Positions 1-10,189 of a DNA stretch of 64,000 nt are shown here, piece by piece. The DNA is taken from the NCBI GenBank assembly GCA_964369955.1, contig CAYJFQ010000001.1, positions 215,923 through 279,922 of the forward strand. Reading direction: 5' to 3'. The translations under genes were made by a program, and so were the position numbers. The notes under the pieces were generated by a model that worked only from the letters and a program-made list of their open reading frames with translations, made no database searches and had not been told where the DNA came from. The first letter of the stretch is position 1. Each line of letters starts with the position of its first letter. The stretch is from CAYJFQ01 sp964369955 (lineage in GTDB: Bacteria; Bacillota_I; Bacilli_A; Erysipelotrichales; Erysipelotrichaceae).

Positions 1-55
1 GCGAAAAAAGCTCTAAAAAACATTGAATTGCCATCAATTAACAATATTTTTCTCA

Positions 56-1015
56 TTACTTACTCATTTCAATTAGTGCATCTAAATTACGGTACATTAA
101 ATCAAGATAATCTAATTCTTGAGTTAATTGTTCTTCAGTTATAAAACTAAGATTATATAAATTGATAGGTTCTAATTTATGTTCTTTCACTAAATAATCA
201 TAAGTAGCTTTTTGTGAATCGTTTAATCCGTCTTCAAAAGCAATATATTTAATTTTATTTTCAGTAATCCAATTTGTAATTACAGCTAATTGATTACTAT
301 TAGGTGTAACCCCATACTTTGACAGAATAGCTGGCGCTACATCTATTCCATAAGTCTTTTGCCAATTGCCAAAACTTGGAGTTATACTTACAAAAGAAAT
401 TCCTTCATCTTTAAAAACATTCAATTGAGCATCTAAAGTCGAAAGCTCGCTTTGGAGATCTACAAAATTACTATTGAAATAGTCTCTATCAAGCGGAGCT
501 AATTTAATTAGATAATCAGTTATATTTTTCGCAACACTTGTATACGCAATTGGATCTAACCAAACATAAGGATCAATACTATACATATCAACATCTTCAA
601 AAGCAGCAGCTCCATCATACCAGTCTTTTTCTACATATTGATCTTCGCCATTAACCTCTTCAACTGAATAGTATTTAAAATTATTCACTAAAGCATTCGC
701 AGAAACATTAATTAGGGGAATCTCTTGCGCATTGAATTCGGCGGTATATAAACTTAAAAATGGCTCAACATCTCCTAAATGAAAAATCGCATCTACATCT
801 TGAGTTAATGATTTATAGTTTGGCACCATTTGACTATTAATTACCTGTTGATTATCAGATAGCGTACAAGTATTAATTCTATTGCCACCAATTCTCTCTA
901 ATAAATATTGCACTGGATAAATTGTTCCACATACTCTTACTTTTTCGACCTTACATCCAACCGCTACTGAAGCAGTTAGAATAATGATTAATAATATTTT
1001 TATACATTTTTTCAT
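56..1015 (-). CDS. Metal-type ABC substrate-binding lipoprotein, divergent (ZnuA/TroA fold)
   Basis: The 319-residue protein has a lipoprotein signal (hydrophobic residues 5-20, AVGC with Cys21) and the overall layout of cluster A-I (ZnuA/TroA) solute receptors, including DPYVWLDP near residue 150, which corresponds to DPHVWLDP in zinc receptors. It should be a lipid-anchored surface receptor of an ABC importer. The usual histidine ligands are not seen: the first is replaced around SQMVPNYKS, the second is Tyr, and the third region reads SFGNW. Zinc or manganese binding of the normal kind is therefore doubtful. No permease or ATPase lies next to it inside the window; they could lie beyond the left edge. 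The start has no ribosome site but a TATAAT box ends 6 bases upstream. The fold assignment is good, the substrate unknown. Confidence 0.75.
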   Translation of the reverse strand: MKKCIKILLIIILTASVAVGCKVEKVRVCGTIYPVQYLLERIGGNRINTCTLSDNQQVINSQMVPNYKSLTQDVDAIFHLGDVEPFLSLYTAEFNAQEIPLINVSANALVNNFKYYSVEEVNGEDQYVEKDWYDGAAAFEDVDMYSIDPYVWLDPIAYTSVAKNITDYLIKLAPLDRDYFNSNFVDLQSELSTLDAQLNVFKDEGISFVSITPSFGNWQKTYGIDVAPAILSKYGVTPNSNQLAVITNWITENKIKYIAFEDGLNDSQKATYDYLVKEHKLEPINLYNLSFITEEQLTQELDYLDLMYRNLDALIEMSK

Positions 1016-1030
1016 GTTTAAATTATATCA
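1013..1030 (-). promoter_or_regulatory. Extended -10 promoter placing the start site at the ATG (leaderless)
   Basis: On the minus strand TG-A-TATAAT (1022-1030) is followed by six bases and then the ATG at 1015. No AGGAGG-like sequence precedes the start. Transcription would begin at or next to the A of the ATG. Confidence 0.6.
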
Positions 1031-1037
1031 TAAAATA

Positions 1038-1718
1038 CTAATCAGTTAATAATCTATTCTCTTTAAAGCTATAAAAATTCTTACCCCCAATAATTACATG
1101 ATCTAAGATATTGATGTTTAAAGTCTTTCCTGCTTTCACTAGTTTTTTTGTTACTTCAATATCTGCCGTTGATGGTGTTACATCAAAAGACGGATGATTA
1201 TGAACACATATTATTTTAGCACAAGATTTTTTGATTGCGTTTTTAAAAACTTCACGAGGATGTACTGTTGTAGAATCAAGACTACCTTTTGATACGACTT
1301 CAAAACCATCTAAATGGTTCTTAGTATTCAAATAAATAACAACAAACTGTTCATAATTCAAATGCCCAAATTGTAATTGCAACCAGCTATACAGTGAATT
1401 TGGTGAAGTGATAATATCTTTATCTTCCATTTCTTCATAAATCATTCTTTTCGCAAGTTCGATACTTGCCAAAATCTCTAAACCTTTTGCCTTTTTAATT
1501 CCTTTAATAGACATCAACTCATTTAATTCAAGTATTAAACAATTTCTTAGACTACCATACTTCTTTAATAACTTGTCAGCTATATCTAGTGCAGAATTAT
1601 TACGATATCCACTCCTTATTAACAATGCCAATAATTCACGATTACTTAATACCTTAACTCCAAATTTATCTGCTTTTTCCCGTGGCCTTTCACCACTTGC
1701 AAGTTCTTTTAGTTTCAT
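1038..1718 (-). CDS. radC: RadC family protein (UPF0758, JAB/MPN+ domain)
   Basis: The 226-residue protein has the family's usual length. The N-terminal half contains helix-hairpin-helix-like DNA-binding sequence (LMSIKGIKKAKGLEILA). The C-terminal JAB domain has its metal-binding signature HNHPSFDVTPSTAD, close to the canonical HNHPSGDPTPSxxD, plus the upstream Glu. RadC was once linked to DNA repair, but its real biochemical role is unsettled. The gene follows a terminator (1731-1757), so it is probably transcribed on its own. The start lacks a clear ribosome site, the sequence ahead being A/T-rich. The next gene downstream carries its own promoter overlapping the end of radC. Confidence 0.92.
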   Translation of the reverse strand: MKLKELASGERPREKADKFGVKVLSNRELLALLIRSGYRNNSALDIADKLLKKYGSLRNCLILELNELMSIKGIKKAKGLEILASIELAKRMIYEEMEDKDIITSPNSLYSWLQLQFGHLNYEQFVVIYLNTKNHLDGFEVVSKGSLDSTTVHPREVFKNAIKKSCAKIICVHNHPSFDVTPSTADIEVTKKLVKAGKTLNINILDHVIIGGKNFYSFKENRLLTD

Positions 1719-1730
1719 TTTAAATTTTTA

Positions 1731-1757
1731 AAAAGGATAGTTAATACTATCCTTTCT
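1731..1757 (-). terminator. Rho-independent terminator of the 35-residue peptide gene
   Basis: On the minus strand AAAGGATAG and CTATCCTTT form a 9-bp stem with a six-base loop, followed by TTTTT. It begins 7 bases after the stop codon of the small ORF. Confidence 0.7.
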
Positions 1758-1763
1758 TTGCAT

Positions 1764-1871
1764 TTAACCCCAGCCTATACTAACACCAGGGACTTTAATT
1801 CTGCCTCTACTAGAGAAAAAAATTTTTACAATCGCAACAATTCCAGCTCCAATGGCTACATAGGTTAACAT
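1764..1871 (-). CDS. Small membrane peptide, 35 residues
   Basis: A short ORF begins with ATG at 1871 after an ideal ribosome site (AAAGGAGGAT at 1877-1886, 7 bases between GGAGG and ATG) and ends in TAA. The product has one hydrophobic segment (LTYVAIGAGIVAIVKIFF) followed by a basic, glycine-rich tail (SSRGRIKVPGVSIGWG). A dedicated terminator follows. The ribosome site can pair with upstream sequence (1908-1912 with 1872-1876, plus CTCC with GGAGG), which would hide it. Peptides of this size and shape with hidden ribosome sites occur among type I toxins, but no antisense RNA promoter was recognised, so this is only a possibility. The coding call rests on the ribosome site, composition and terminator. 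Confidence 0.6.
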   Translation of the reverse strand: MLTYVAIGAGIVAIVKIFFSSRGRIKVPGVSIGWG

Positions 1872-1912
1872 AGCTTATCCTCCTTTCTTAATTATTTATA
1901 GGGAGAAAAGCT
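1872..1912 (-). promoter_or_regulatory. Hairpin covering the ribosome site of the small peptide gene
   Basis: On the minus strand AGCTT (1912-1908) can pair with AAGCT (1876-1872), and the following CTCC can pair with the GGAG of the Shine-Dalgarno sequence with one bulge. The fold would limit translation. Confidence 0.4.
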
Positions 1913-1948
1913 AAAATATCCTAAATAATTCAATAGAAATATGTATAT

Positions 1949-2887
1949 TTATTCGAACAAACTAATTTGTTTATTCTTGATTTTCCATAATTGTTGCTTA
2001 GAAACAGTTACATAATCTCCATCTGCTAAATTCCCTATTAGTAATGGTGAACTCACATCATGACTTTGAACTGTAATTTCAACATTTTGATTACTACTGT
2101 TAGCATAGCAATACTTACAAAAATGTTGACAACTATCATAAGCACCAATATCATTGCCCATTAGACAGTCACATTCTTTTCTGATATTTTTAACTTTAGG
2201 TGGATTAATGTAATAACCCAAAGATTTTTCAATAGTATCTTTATTACGACATCCGCTAATGTCTACACCAACAACTTTTAAATGCGTACCCTCGCAACAA
2301 GATTTAATCTTAATATTGTATCTATTACCTATCTCTACAAAAGCACTAGCTAGTATTAATTCTTCCTCTATTGATGGAGCTTTTAAATTACCTGCATTAG
2401 TTTTGACTTTTTCATACAAATCAATAAAACTGATGATACACGTTTCTGTATATCCAGATAATTTTTTTGCTATTCTTTCAAAATTAGTGATGTGGTAATT
2501 GATATCATATTTATCAGTTAAAAATATTGGATCATATCTCCAACCTACACAATTGTTTCCGATCTTATTTGATAATTCTTGAAAACTACTAATTACTTCA
2601 CTTTTAGGTGGTACGTTAGGTTCGATATCTTTAGCATATGAAGTAATTGTCACAAACCAAAATTGATTAAAATGTGAAAACTCATCAATATATTTTAATA
2701 TTGGTTCAGGATTCTTTGTACAAAATTCAATGCTGTCGACAATATTAGGGTTTAGCAAATATTTTGTTACTTGCTGTGGGTTATATGGATTTCTAACTAA
2801 TACATAGCCTTCTCTAATCCTATTAATAAACCACTTAGAGTAAAATGCTGGGATATCAGTTCTTGTACCTGTATTAATTATCATCAA
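1949..2887 (-). CDS. DUF1848 family protein with C-terminal Cys cluster
   Basis: The 312-residue protein opens with the DUF1848 signature (NTGTRTDIPAFYSKWFINRI) and ends with cysteines in ECDCLMGND and then CQHFCKYCYA, a CX3CX2C pattern like that of radical-SAM [4Fe-4S] enzymes. The family has no assigned function. Its metal cluster near the C-terminus rather than the N-terminus resembles spore-photoproduct-lyase-like relatives only loosely. The start overlaps the end of tag by 14 bases, so it is translationally coupled to an ogt-tag alkylation-repair operon. This suggests, without proof, a link to DNA damage. The 61 bases after it contain no gene until the ribosome-site hairpin of the small peptide. 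Confidence 0.8.
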   Translation of the reverse strand: MMIINTGTRTDIPAFYSKWFINRIREGYVLVRNPYNPQQVTKYLLNPNIVDSIEFCTKNPEPILKYIDEFSHFNQFWFVTITSYAKDIEPNVPPKSEVISSFQELSNKIGNNCVGWRYDPIFLTDKYDINYHITNFERIAKKLSGYTETCIISFIDLYEKVKTNAGNLKAPSIEEELILASAFVEIGNRYNIKIKSCCEGTHLKVVGVDISGCRNKDTIEKSLGYYINPPKVKNIRKECDCLMGNDIGAYDSCQHFCKYCYANSSNQNVEITVQSHDVSSPLLIGNLADGDYVTVSKQQLWKIKNKQISLFE

Positions 2888-3431
2888 TTTCCTTATTTAA
2901 AAAACAAGATGATTCATGAGAATTAATTACTCCTATTGCTTGAAGATATGAATAGATAATTATTGTTCCTACAAATTTCATTCCTCTATCTTTTAGGTCT
3001 TTTGATAATGAATCTGATAATTTAGAGCTCACTTTATTAACTTCATAATATATTTCATTATTTGTAAATGTTAAGAGATAATCTTTAAAAGTTCCAAATT
3101 CTTTTACTATTTCTTTAAACACTTTAGAGTTATTAATAGTTGCTTTTATCTTTAACTTATTTCTTATTATTTTTGGATTGTTTGCTAGTTCTTCAAATTT
3201 ATCATCATCATAATTAACTATCTTGTTAATGTCAAAACCATCTAAAGCCTCTCTAAAAGCTTCACGCTTATTTAAGACACATTCCCAAGATAAACCAGCT
3301 TGAAAAGACTCGAGTATTAACATTTCATATAGATATTCTTCATCCAAGTTTAAAACTCCCCACTCATAGTCATGATATTCGATATATTTTTGGTTTTTAG
3401 GGTTGCACCATTTACATCTTATTTTTTCCAT
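2874..3431 (-). CDS. tag: DNA-3-methyladenine glycosylase I
   Basis: The enzyme removes 3-methyladenine from DNA as the first step of base-excision repair. Family features are the zinc-binding cysteine and histidines (RCKWC near the N-terminus, YHDYEWG, and NSHESSC at the C-terminus), the base-pocket segment LESFQAGLSW, and LSKDLKDRGMKFVGTIIIYS. An upstream in-frame ATG exists, but the start at 3431 fits the family N-terminus (MEKIRCKWCN) and lies one base after the ogt stop. A site AAAGGA lies 13 bases upstream inside ogt. The length of 185 residues is typical. It is the middle gene of ogt-tag-DUF1848. Confidence 0.93.
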   Translation of the reverse strand: MEKIRCKWCNPKNQKYIEYHDYEWGVLNLDEEYLYEMLILESFQAGLSWECVLNKREAFREALDGFDINKIVNYDDDKFEELANNPKIIRNKLKIKATINNSKVFKEIVKEFGTFKDYLLTFTNNEIYYEVNKVSSKLSDSLSKDLKDRGMKFVGTIIIYSYLQAIGVINSHESSCFLNKEIDDN

Positions 3432-3432
3432 T

Positions 3433-3969
3433 CTACAAAGCATTTCCTTTGGTTGGAATTGTATATTCACTAGTATCGATCCCTTCAAATTCTAACAACT
3501 TAATCTTGTTGCTTATACCCCCACCATAACCAACTAAACTACCATTCCCACCAACTACACGATGACAAGGAATAATAATTGAAATTGGATTTAATCCAAC
3601 TGCATTCCCTACAGCTTGCGCCGACATTCTTTTCTTTCCTCTTTTAATTGCCATTTTTTTAGCCAAATCACCGTAAGTAACAACGCTACCTAATGGTATA
3701 TCGCAAAGTAAGTTCCAAACATCTATTCTGAAATCTGTATCATTTAACTCAATTGGTAACTCATCTATTCTAGGATTTTCACAATTAAAATATCGATCCA
3801 ACCATTTTTTAGTATCAACAAATACAGGTAAATTATCATTTTCAATTATTCCCTCACAAAAATTATCATAAAAACGATGTGTTTCTCCTTTGACTACATT
3901 TAATTTCTCTCCATTACTAATTAATGTTAGTTTACCGATTAATGACTTATAATAACTAAAATATTTCAT
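3433..3969 (-). CDS. ogt: Methylated-DNA--[protein]-cysteine S-methyltransferase
   Basis: This suicide enzyme transfers the alkyl group of O6-alkylguanine in DNA to its own cysteine. The active-site motif IIPCHRVVGGNG is intact, and the wing/helix segment MSAQAVGNAVGLNP precedes it. The length of 178 residues is usual for Ogt-type enzymes without the Ada N-terminal domain. The start ATG at 3969 follows AGGAGAAGAAT. It is the first gene of a three-gene operon with tag and a DUF1848 gene, and the next start is one base past its TAG stop. Confidence 0.95.
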   Translation of the reverse strand: MKYFSYYKSLIGKLTLISNGEKLNVVKGETHRFYDNFCEGIIENDNLPVFVDTKKWLDRYFNCENPRIDELPIELNDTDFRIDVWNLLCDIPLGSVVTYGDLAKKMAIKRGKKRMSAQAVGNAVGLNPISIIIPCHRVVGGNGSLVGYGGGISNKIKLLEFEGIDTSEYTIPTKGNAL

Positions 3970-4014
3970 ATTCTTCTCCTATCAAGTCTCTTACAAATAT
4001 TATTCATAATAAAA

Positions 4015-4046
4015 AGGTTATTGTCAAAATAATTCAACAATAACCT
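4015..4046 (-). terminator. Terminator after dnaJ
   Basis: AGGTTATTGT and ACAATAACCT form a 10-bp stem; on the minus strand it is followed by TTTTTATTATG. It lies just past the dnaJ stop and closes the heat-shock operon. Confidence 0.85.
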
Positions 4047-4054
4047 CTATTTAA

Positions 4055-5170
4055 TTATTTAAACGAATCTTTAAACTTATCAAATACTGATTTCCTTCCT
4101 TTAGAAGAATTTTTAATTTCTTGATAATATTTTTTTTCTTCCTTAGAAAGTTTATCAGGAATTTCAACATTTACTTCAACATATTGATCCCCAACAACAC
4201 CACTTCTTAATTCTTTAACACCTTTTCCTTTTAATCTAAATTTAGTATTAGGCTGAGTTCCAGCTGGAATAGTTAATTCTACATCTCCATAGACTGTTGG
4301 TATATCTACCTTGCACCCTAACACAACATCAATTACACTAATTGGAACTGTGATGTAAATATTTTTTCCTTCTCTAATAAAATTCTTATGCTTTTTGACC
4401 ATAATTTCAACAAATAAATCTCCATTAGGTCCGCCATTAGATCCTTTTTCACCTTTGCCAGAAACTCTTAATTGTTGCCCAGATTGAATACCTGCAGGAA
4501 TCCTAAGATCAACTTTAATATGTTTATGTTCGTATCCAGAACCTTTACATTTTTTACATTTACGTTTAATCTCATTTCCCGTTCCTTTGCAAGTAGGACA
4601 GATTGTTTCTTGCTGGAAAACGCCGAAAGCTGTTCTTTGTTGTGTCATTACTCTTCCCCTACCATGACAAGTAGGACAAGTACTAATGTCATCTTTACTG
4701 TAAGCGCCAGTTCCTAAACACTCACTACATTGTTCATCAATATCAAGTCCAAATTGAACCTCATTACCAAAAACTGCATCCATGAATTCAACACTCATCT
4801 TCATGAAGCGATCTTGTCCTTTGCGAGGGCCATTGCTTCTTGCTCTGCCTGAATTAAATCCTCCACCAAAGAAACTACCAAAGATGTCGTTAATATCTTC
4901 AAATCCACCGTAACCTCCACCGAAGCCGCCAGTTCCGCTTTGATTTTGGTTGAAAGCATTATGTCCAAATTGGTCATATTGTGCTTTTTTAGAAGAATCA
5001 CTTAATACTTCGTATGCTTCTTGTACTTCTTTAAATTTATCAGCTGCATCTGCAGCTTTGTTCATATCAGGGTGATATTTTTTCGCTAATCCACGATATG
5101 CTTTTTTAATTTCACTATCACTAGCTGATTTGTTTACTCCTAATACTTCATAATAATCGCGCTTGGCCAT
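4055..5170 (-). CDS. dnaJ: Chaperone protein DnaJ (Hsp40, type I)
   Basis: DnaJ delivers unfolded proteins to DnaK and stimulates its ATPase. The J domain (residues 1-65) has HPD at 33-35. A Gly/Phe-rich linker with many GGF/GGG groups follows, then four CxxCxGxG zinc repeats ([32 protein letters not shown]), then the C-terminal substrate-binding domains ([25 protein letters not shown]). Length 371 is normal. The ATG at 5170 follows AGGAGGAAGTT. A stem-loop separates it from dnaK. It is the last gene of hrcA-grpE-dnaK-dnaJ. Confidence 0.97.
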   Translation of the reverse strand: MAKRDYYEVLGVNKSASDSEIKKAYRGLAKKYHPDMNKAADAADKFKEVQEAYEVLSDSSKKAQYDQFGHNAFNQNQSGTGGFGGGYGGFEDINDIFGSFFGGGFNSGRARSNGPRKGQDRFMKMSVEFMDAVFGNEVQFGLDIDEQCSECLGTGAYSKDDISTCPTCHGRGRVMTQQRTAFGVFQQETICPTCKGTGNEIKRKCKKCKGSGYEHKHIKVDLRIPAGIQSGQQLRVSGKGEKGSNGGPNGDLFVEIMVKKHKNFIREGKNIYITVPISVIDVVLGCKVDIPTVYGDVELTIPAGTQPNTKFRLKGKGVKELRSGVVGDQYVEVNVEIPDKLSKEEKKYYQEIKNSSKGRKSVFDKFKDSFK

Positions 5171-5186
5171 AACTTCCTCCTAGTAA

Positions 5187-5206
5187 AGCCTAGTTTTCAC
5201 TAGGCT
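5187..5206 (-). promoter_or_regulatory. Intercistronic stem-loop between dnaK and dnaJ
   Basis: AGCCTAG and CTAGGCT form a perfect 7-bp stem with a six-base loop. There is no U-run after it on the minus strand (TTTACTAGG), so it looks like an mRNA processing or stability element or weak attenuator. Confidence 0.5.
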
Positions 5207-5213
5207 ATTATTG

Positions 5214-7578
<2,365 letters not shown>

Positions 7579-7580
7579 TT

Positions 7581-8588
7581 CTACCTCTTTCTATACATCT
7601 TTTCTAACATTTCACCCATAGCATCAATCATACTAACTACACGATTATATTCCATACGATTTGGACCAAGAATGAATATCTCCCCTTCTTGAGTATCTGA
7701 AACTTTAAATCTGCTACACACCACAGCCATGTCATCTCTCCAAATCAAATCTGTATTTTCATTCATTTTAACCGCCAACTGATTCTCAGAATTTGTAAAG
7801 TCTTCAAACCATTCATTAGTTTCTAACATCTTCATCATGTTTCTTAGCCGATCTAGATTAGCAAATTCAGGTTGATACATTAAGTTATTTTGACCACTAC
7901 AGTAAATGTTCTCACTAGCGAATCTGGCAAAGGCATTAAGGAAAGCTTTAAATAAAGTTTCATATCTTGCGATACTACCAGCCAGTATTGGTTTTAATGA
8001 CTCCATTTTAACTACAACATCACTTATTAATGTTCCTTTTAATCTTTCATTTAAAATATCTGTACAAGATTGTAAGTCATTTAAACTTACATCACTATCA
8101 AATTTAAACACTCGATCTTCAGTGTGACCTGTATCAGTAATAAAAATTGCTACTGCACTTCTTTCATTAATTGGAAACAATTTAATATGTTCCAATCTTT
8201 GTTTATTTGCATCAGGGCCTAGAACAACAGCTGTTAGTGAAGTCATCTGAGATAATACTTCGCAACTCTTGCGAATTGCATCTTGTAAATCATAATCAAA
8301 ATCAAATATTTGAGCAATTTCATTTTTAATTACTTCATCATTTGAATCACTCATTAAATGCTCTGCATAAAACATATAACCGTTAATAGAAGGAACTCTT
8401 CCGCTAGAGGTATGTGTTTTCTCTAACAATCCAATATTTTCAAGTTCCATCATTTCGTTTCTGATAGTTGCAGAAGAATACGGAAGCTTGTATTTATGCA
8501 TCAAAGCATTTGATCCGATTGGATCAGCAGTTTGGATAAACTCTTCCACTATTGCTTTAAATATTGATATTTGTCTACTAGTTAACAT
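7581..8588 (-). CDS. hrcA: Heat-inducible transcription repressor HrcA
   Basis: HrcA binds CIRCE operators and needs GroEL-type chaperones for activity in characterised species. The 335-residue sequence has the N-terminal winged helix (LTSRQISIFKAIVEEFIQTADPIGS, then SSATIRNEMMELENIGLLEKTHTSSGRVPS) and the downstream dimerisation/GAF-like domain. The start ATG at 8588 follows GGAGGGAGGATAA. Two CIRCE-like elements and a promoter lie directly upstream, so the gene autoregulates its operon. Confidence 0.96.
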   Translation of the reverse strand: MLTSRQISIFKAIVEEFIQTADPIGSNALMHKYKLPYSSATIRNEMMELENIGLLEKTHTSSGRVPSINGYMFYAEHLMSDSNDEVIKNEIAQIFDFDYDLQDAIRKSCEVLSQMTSLTAVVLGPDANKQRLEHIKLFPINERSAVAIFITDTGHTEDRVFKFDSDVSLNDLQSCTDILNERLKGTLISDVVVKMESLKPILAGSIARYETLFKAFLNAFARFASENIYCSGQNNLMYQPEFANLDRLRNMMKMLETNEWFEDFTNSENQLAVKMNENTDLIWRDDMAVVCSRFKVSDTQEGEIFILGPNRMEYNRVVSMIDAMGEMLEKMYRKR

Positions 8589-8603
8589 TTATCCTCCCTC
8601 CTA

Positions 8604-8630
8604 TTAGCACTTTATCAGTGCATCTGCTAA
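8604..8630. promoter_or_regulatory. CIRCE operator copy 2 (promoter-proximal to hrcA)
   Basis: TTAGCACTT, nine bases, then ATCTGCTAA match the 9-9-9 layout of CIRCE (TTAGCACTC-N9-GAGTGCTAA). The outer six bases of each arm pair. It lies just downstream of the -10 box and covers the expected start of transcription. Confidence 0.7.
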
Positions 8631-8631
8631 C

Positions 8632-8659
8632 ATTATAACACTATTTTTAGCACTGTCAA
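8632..8659 (-). promoter_or_regulatory. hrcA operon promoter
   Basis: On the minus strand TTGACA (8654-8659) and TATAAT (8632-8637) are 16 bases apart. The -35 lies inside one CIRCE element and the start site inside the other. Confidence 0.85.
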
Positions 8660-8673
8660 CACTTATGTGCTAA
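8647..8673. promoter_or_regulatory. CIRCE operator copy 1 (over the -35)
   Basis: TTAGCACTG, nine bases, then ATGTGCTAA have the 9-9-9 CIRCE layout with seven outer bases paired. It overlaps the -35 box of the hrcA promoter. Confidence 0.8.
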
Positions 8674-8686
8674 AATATAAATTAAT

Positions 8687-8715
8687 TTAACAAATTAAAA
8701 TAAATAACATATAAT
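8687..8715 (+). promoter_or_regulatory. arsC promoter
   Basis: TTAACA (8687-8692) and TATAAT (8710-8715) are separated by 17 bases, and lie 21 bases before the arsC ATG with GAGGTG between. Confidence 0.75.
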
Positions 8716-8736
8716 ATCTTCGAGGTGAAAAAATAT

Positions 8737-9153
8737 ATGAATAAACCAAAAGTAGCATTTATTTGTGTCCATAATTCATGTCGCAGTCAAATTGCTGAAG
8801 CTTTAGGGAAACACTATGGTAACAAAGTGTTTGAAAGTTACTCTGCAGGCACAGAAACAAAACCACAAATTAATCAAGATGCCGTTAGACTTATGAAAGA
8901 AGTTTATGGAATTGATATGGAACTTACTCAAACTAGCAAAGTATTAGCCGATATTCCTGAAATTGACATTGTCATAACTATGGGATGCAATGTAAATTGT
9001 CCATACTTAAAATCAAGTCATCGCGAAGATTGGGGACTGGATGATCCAAGTGGTAAAAGTGATGAAGAATTCATAAAAACAATTAACACTATCGACAAAA
9101 AAATCAAAGATTTAATTCAAAGAATTAATAATCAAGAAATTACTATCAAATAA
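8737..9153 (+). CDS. arsC: Arsenate reductase, thioredoxin-coupled type (low-molecular-weight PTPase fold)
   Basis: The 138-residue protein has the phosphatase-type P-loop CVHNSCRSQ (Cys10 to Arg16) and a second cysteine pair, Cys84 and Cys88 (GCNVNCP), then EDWGLDDPSGKSDE. These match ArsC enzymes that reduce arsenate to arsenite by a Cys relay. The spacing of the second pair (CX3C) is shorter than in staphylococcal ArsC. A phosphatase role cannot be excluded. ATG 8737 is preferred over an in-frame GTG at 8725 because GAGGTG then serves as ribosome site. The gene has its own promoter and terminator and no ArsR/ArsB neighbour here. Confidence 0.85.
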   Translation: MNKPKVAFICVHNSCRSQIAEALGKHYGNKVFESYSAGTETKPQINQDAVRLMKEVYGIDMELTQTSKVLADIPEIDIVITMGCNVNCPYLKSSHREDWGLDDPSGKSDEEFIKTINTIDKKIKDLIQRINNQEITIK

Positions 9154-9187
9154 ATAAAATGGCTCTCAATTGAGAGCCATTTTATTT
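9153..9187. terminator. Bidirectional terminator between arsC and coaD
   Basis: A near-perfect inverted repeat (AATAAAATGGCTCTCAA with its complement) has A/T tracts on both sides, so it can end transcription of arsC (plus) and the coaD operon (minus). Confidence 0.9.
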
Positions 9188-9659
9188 ATTTATACTTCTT
9201 ATATATCATATCTTTAATCTCATCAGGCACAAATTGACTAATATCTCCACCATTCTGCGCAACAATTCTTGTAGCAGAAGAAGACAAAAAAGAAAACTCA
9301 GGTTTTGCTAGCATAAAAAATGTTTCTATTTCACCGTTCATCAACATATTAATAGTAGCCTGCTGCATTTCATATTCATAATCCATTATTTCTCTAATTC
9401 CTCTAATTAATATATTGATACTATGCGCTTTTGCATAATTAACTGTTAAACCTTCTCCACAATCAACACTAACATTTGGGTAATCTTTAACACTTTCCTT
9501 CACCATTTGAATTCTTTGTTCTTTAGTAAATGAATAGTTTTTTGCTGGATTTTCCATCAATAATATAACAACCTCATCAAAAATCTTACTAGCACGACCA
9601 ATGATATCTAAATGACCAAAGGTAATTGGGTCAAATGAGCCTGGGAATATTGCTTTCAT
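9186..9659 (-). CDS. coaD: Phosphopantetheine adenylyltransferase
   Basis: CoaD makes dephospho-CoA from 4'-phosphopantetheine and ATP in coenzyme A synthesis. The nucleotidyltransferase signature GSFDPITFGHLDII (T/HxGH) is at the N-terminus, with LIRGIREIMDYEYEMQQ in the middle and FLSSSATRIVAQNGGDIS (the ISSTxxR-type motif) near the C-terminus. The length of 157 residues is standard. The start follows AAAGGTGTAATC, 2 bases after rsmD. It is the last gene of the ftsW-rsmD-coaD unit. Confidence 0.96.
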   Translation of the reverse strand: MKAIFPGSFDPITFGHLDIIGRASKIFDEVVILLMENPAKNYSFTKEQRIQMVKESVKDYPNVSVDCGEGLTVNYAKAHSINILIRGIREIMDYEYEMQQATINMLMNGEIETFFMLAKPEFSFLSSSATRIVAQNGGDISQFVPDEIKDMIYKKYK

Positions 9660-9661
9660 GA

Positions 9662-10189
9662 TTACACCTTTCTAATATAAGTTATCTTGATTCTACCATA
9701 TAATACTTCTTTTGTCTTATATGTATCTGGGACTAAAAAATTAAGATCTTTTTCACTCTCTACAACAATTTCACCATAACTTGCCAAAATATTTTTATTA
9801 TAAATTTCATCCAACACTATTTGATAATCGCTGTCAAAGGGAGGGTCTAAATAAATAACATCAACAGTTTCTTTAAAAGATTGAAGATACCTCAATGCAT
9901 CAGAGGAGGATAGATGATAATTGGTTATTCTAAAAGTATCCAAATTTTCTTTAATTACTTTAATAGCCTTTTGATTAATCTCATTAAAATAAACTACCTT
10001 ACATCCTCTTGAGACAGCTTCGATGCCTATCGAACCACTTCCTGCATATAAATCTAAGAATGATTTATTAGACAAATTACCCAAATGATTAAATACTGAA
10101 CCCTTCACCTTATCAAGAGTCGGACGTGTATTATTGCCATCTAAAGTTTTAAGAACTCTTGATCTTAATGTTCCACTAATAACTCTCAT
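9662..10189 (-). CDS. rsmD: 16S rRNA (guanine966-N2)-methyltransferase RsmD
   Basis: The SAM-dependent enzyme methylates G966 (E. coli numbering) of 16S rRNA. It begins with RVISGTLRSRVL, followed by TRPTLDKVKGSVFN, the SAM-binding motif FLDLYAGSGSIGIEAVSRG and the catalytic VIYLDPPFD. The ATG at 10189 has the better spacing from AAGG (9 bases) than the ATG at 10195. The gene overlaps the end of ftsW by 14 bases and is followed by coaD, the usual Firmicutes pairing. Confidence 0.94.
   Translation of the reverse strand: MRVISGTLRSRVLKTLDGNNTRPTLDKVKGSVFNHLGNLSNKSFLDLYAGSGSIGIEAVSRGCKVVYFNEINQKAIKVIKENLDTFRITNYHLSSSDALRYLQSFKETVDVIYLDPPFDSDYQIVLDEIYNKNILASYGEIVVESEKDLNFLVPDTYKTKEVLYGRIKITYIRKV

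Noticed and set aside
1..55. Terminator after the first gene
   Set aside because: ATTGA/TCAAT with TTTTTT on the minus strand is only a 5-bp A/T-rich stem, too weak to call.
4472..4717. Plus-strand open frame opposite dnaJ
   Set aside because: It is the complement of the conserved zinc-repeat region of dnaJ; no ribosome site or family match.
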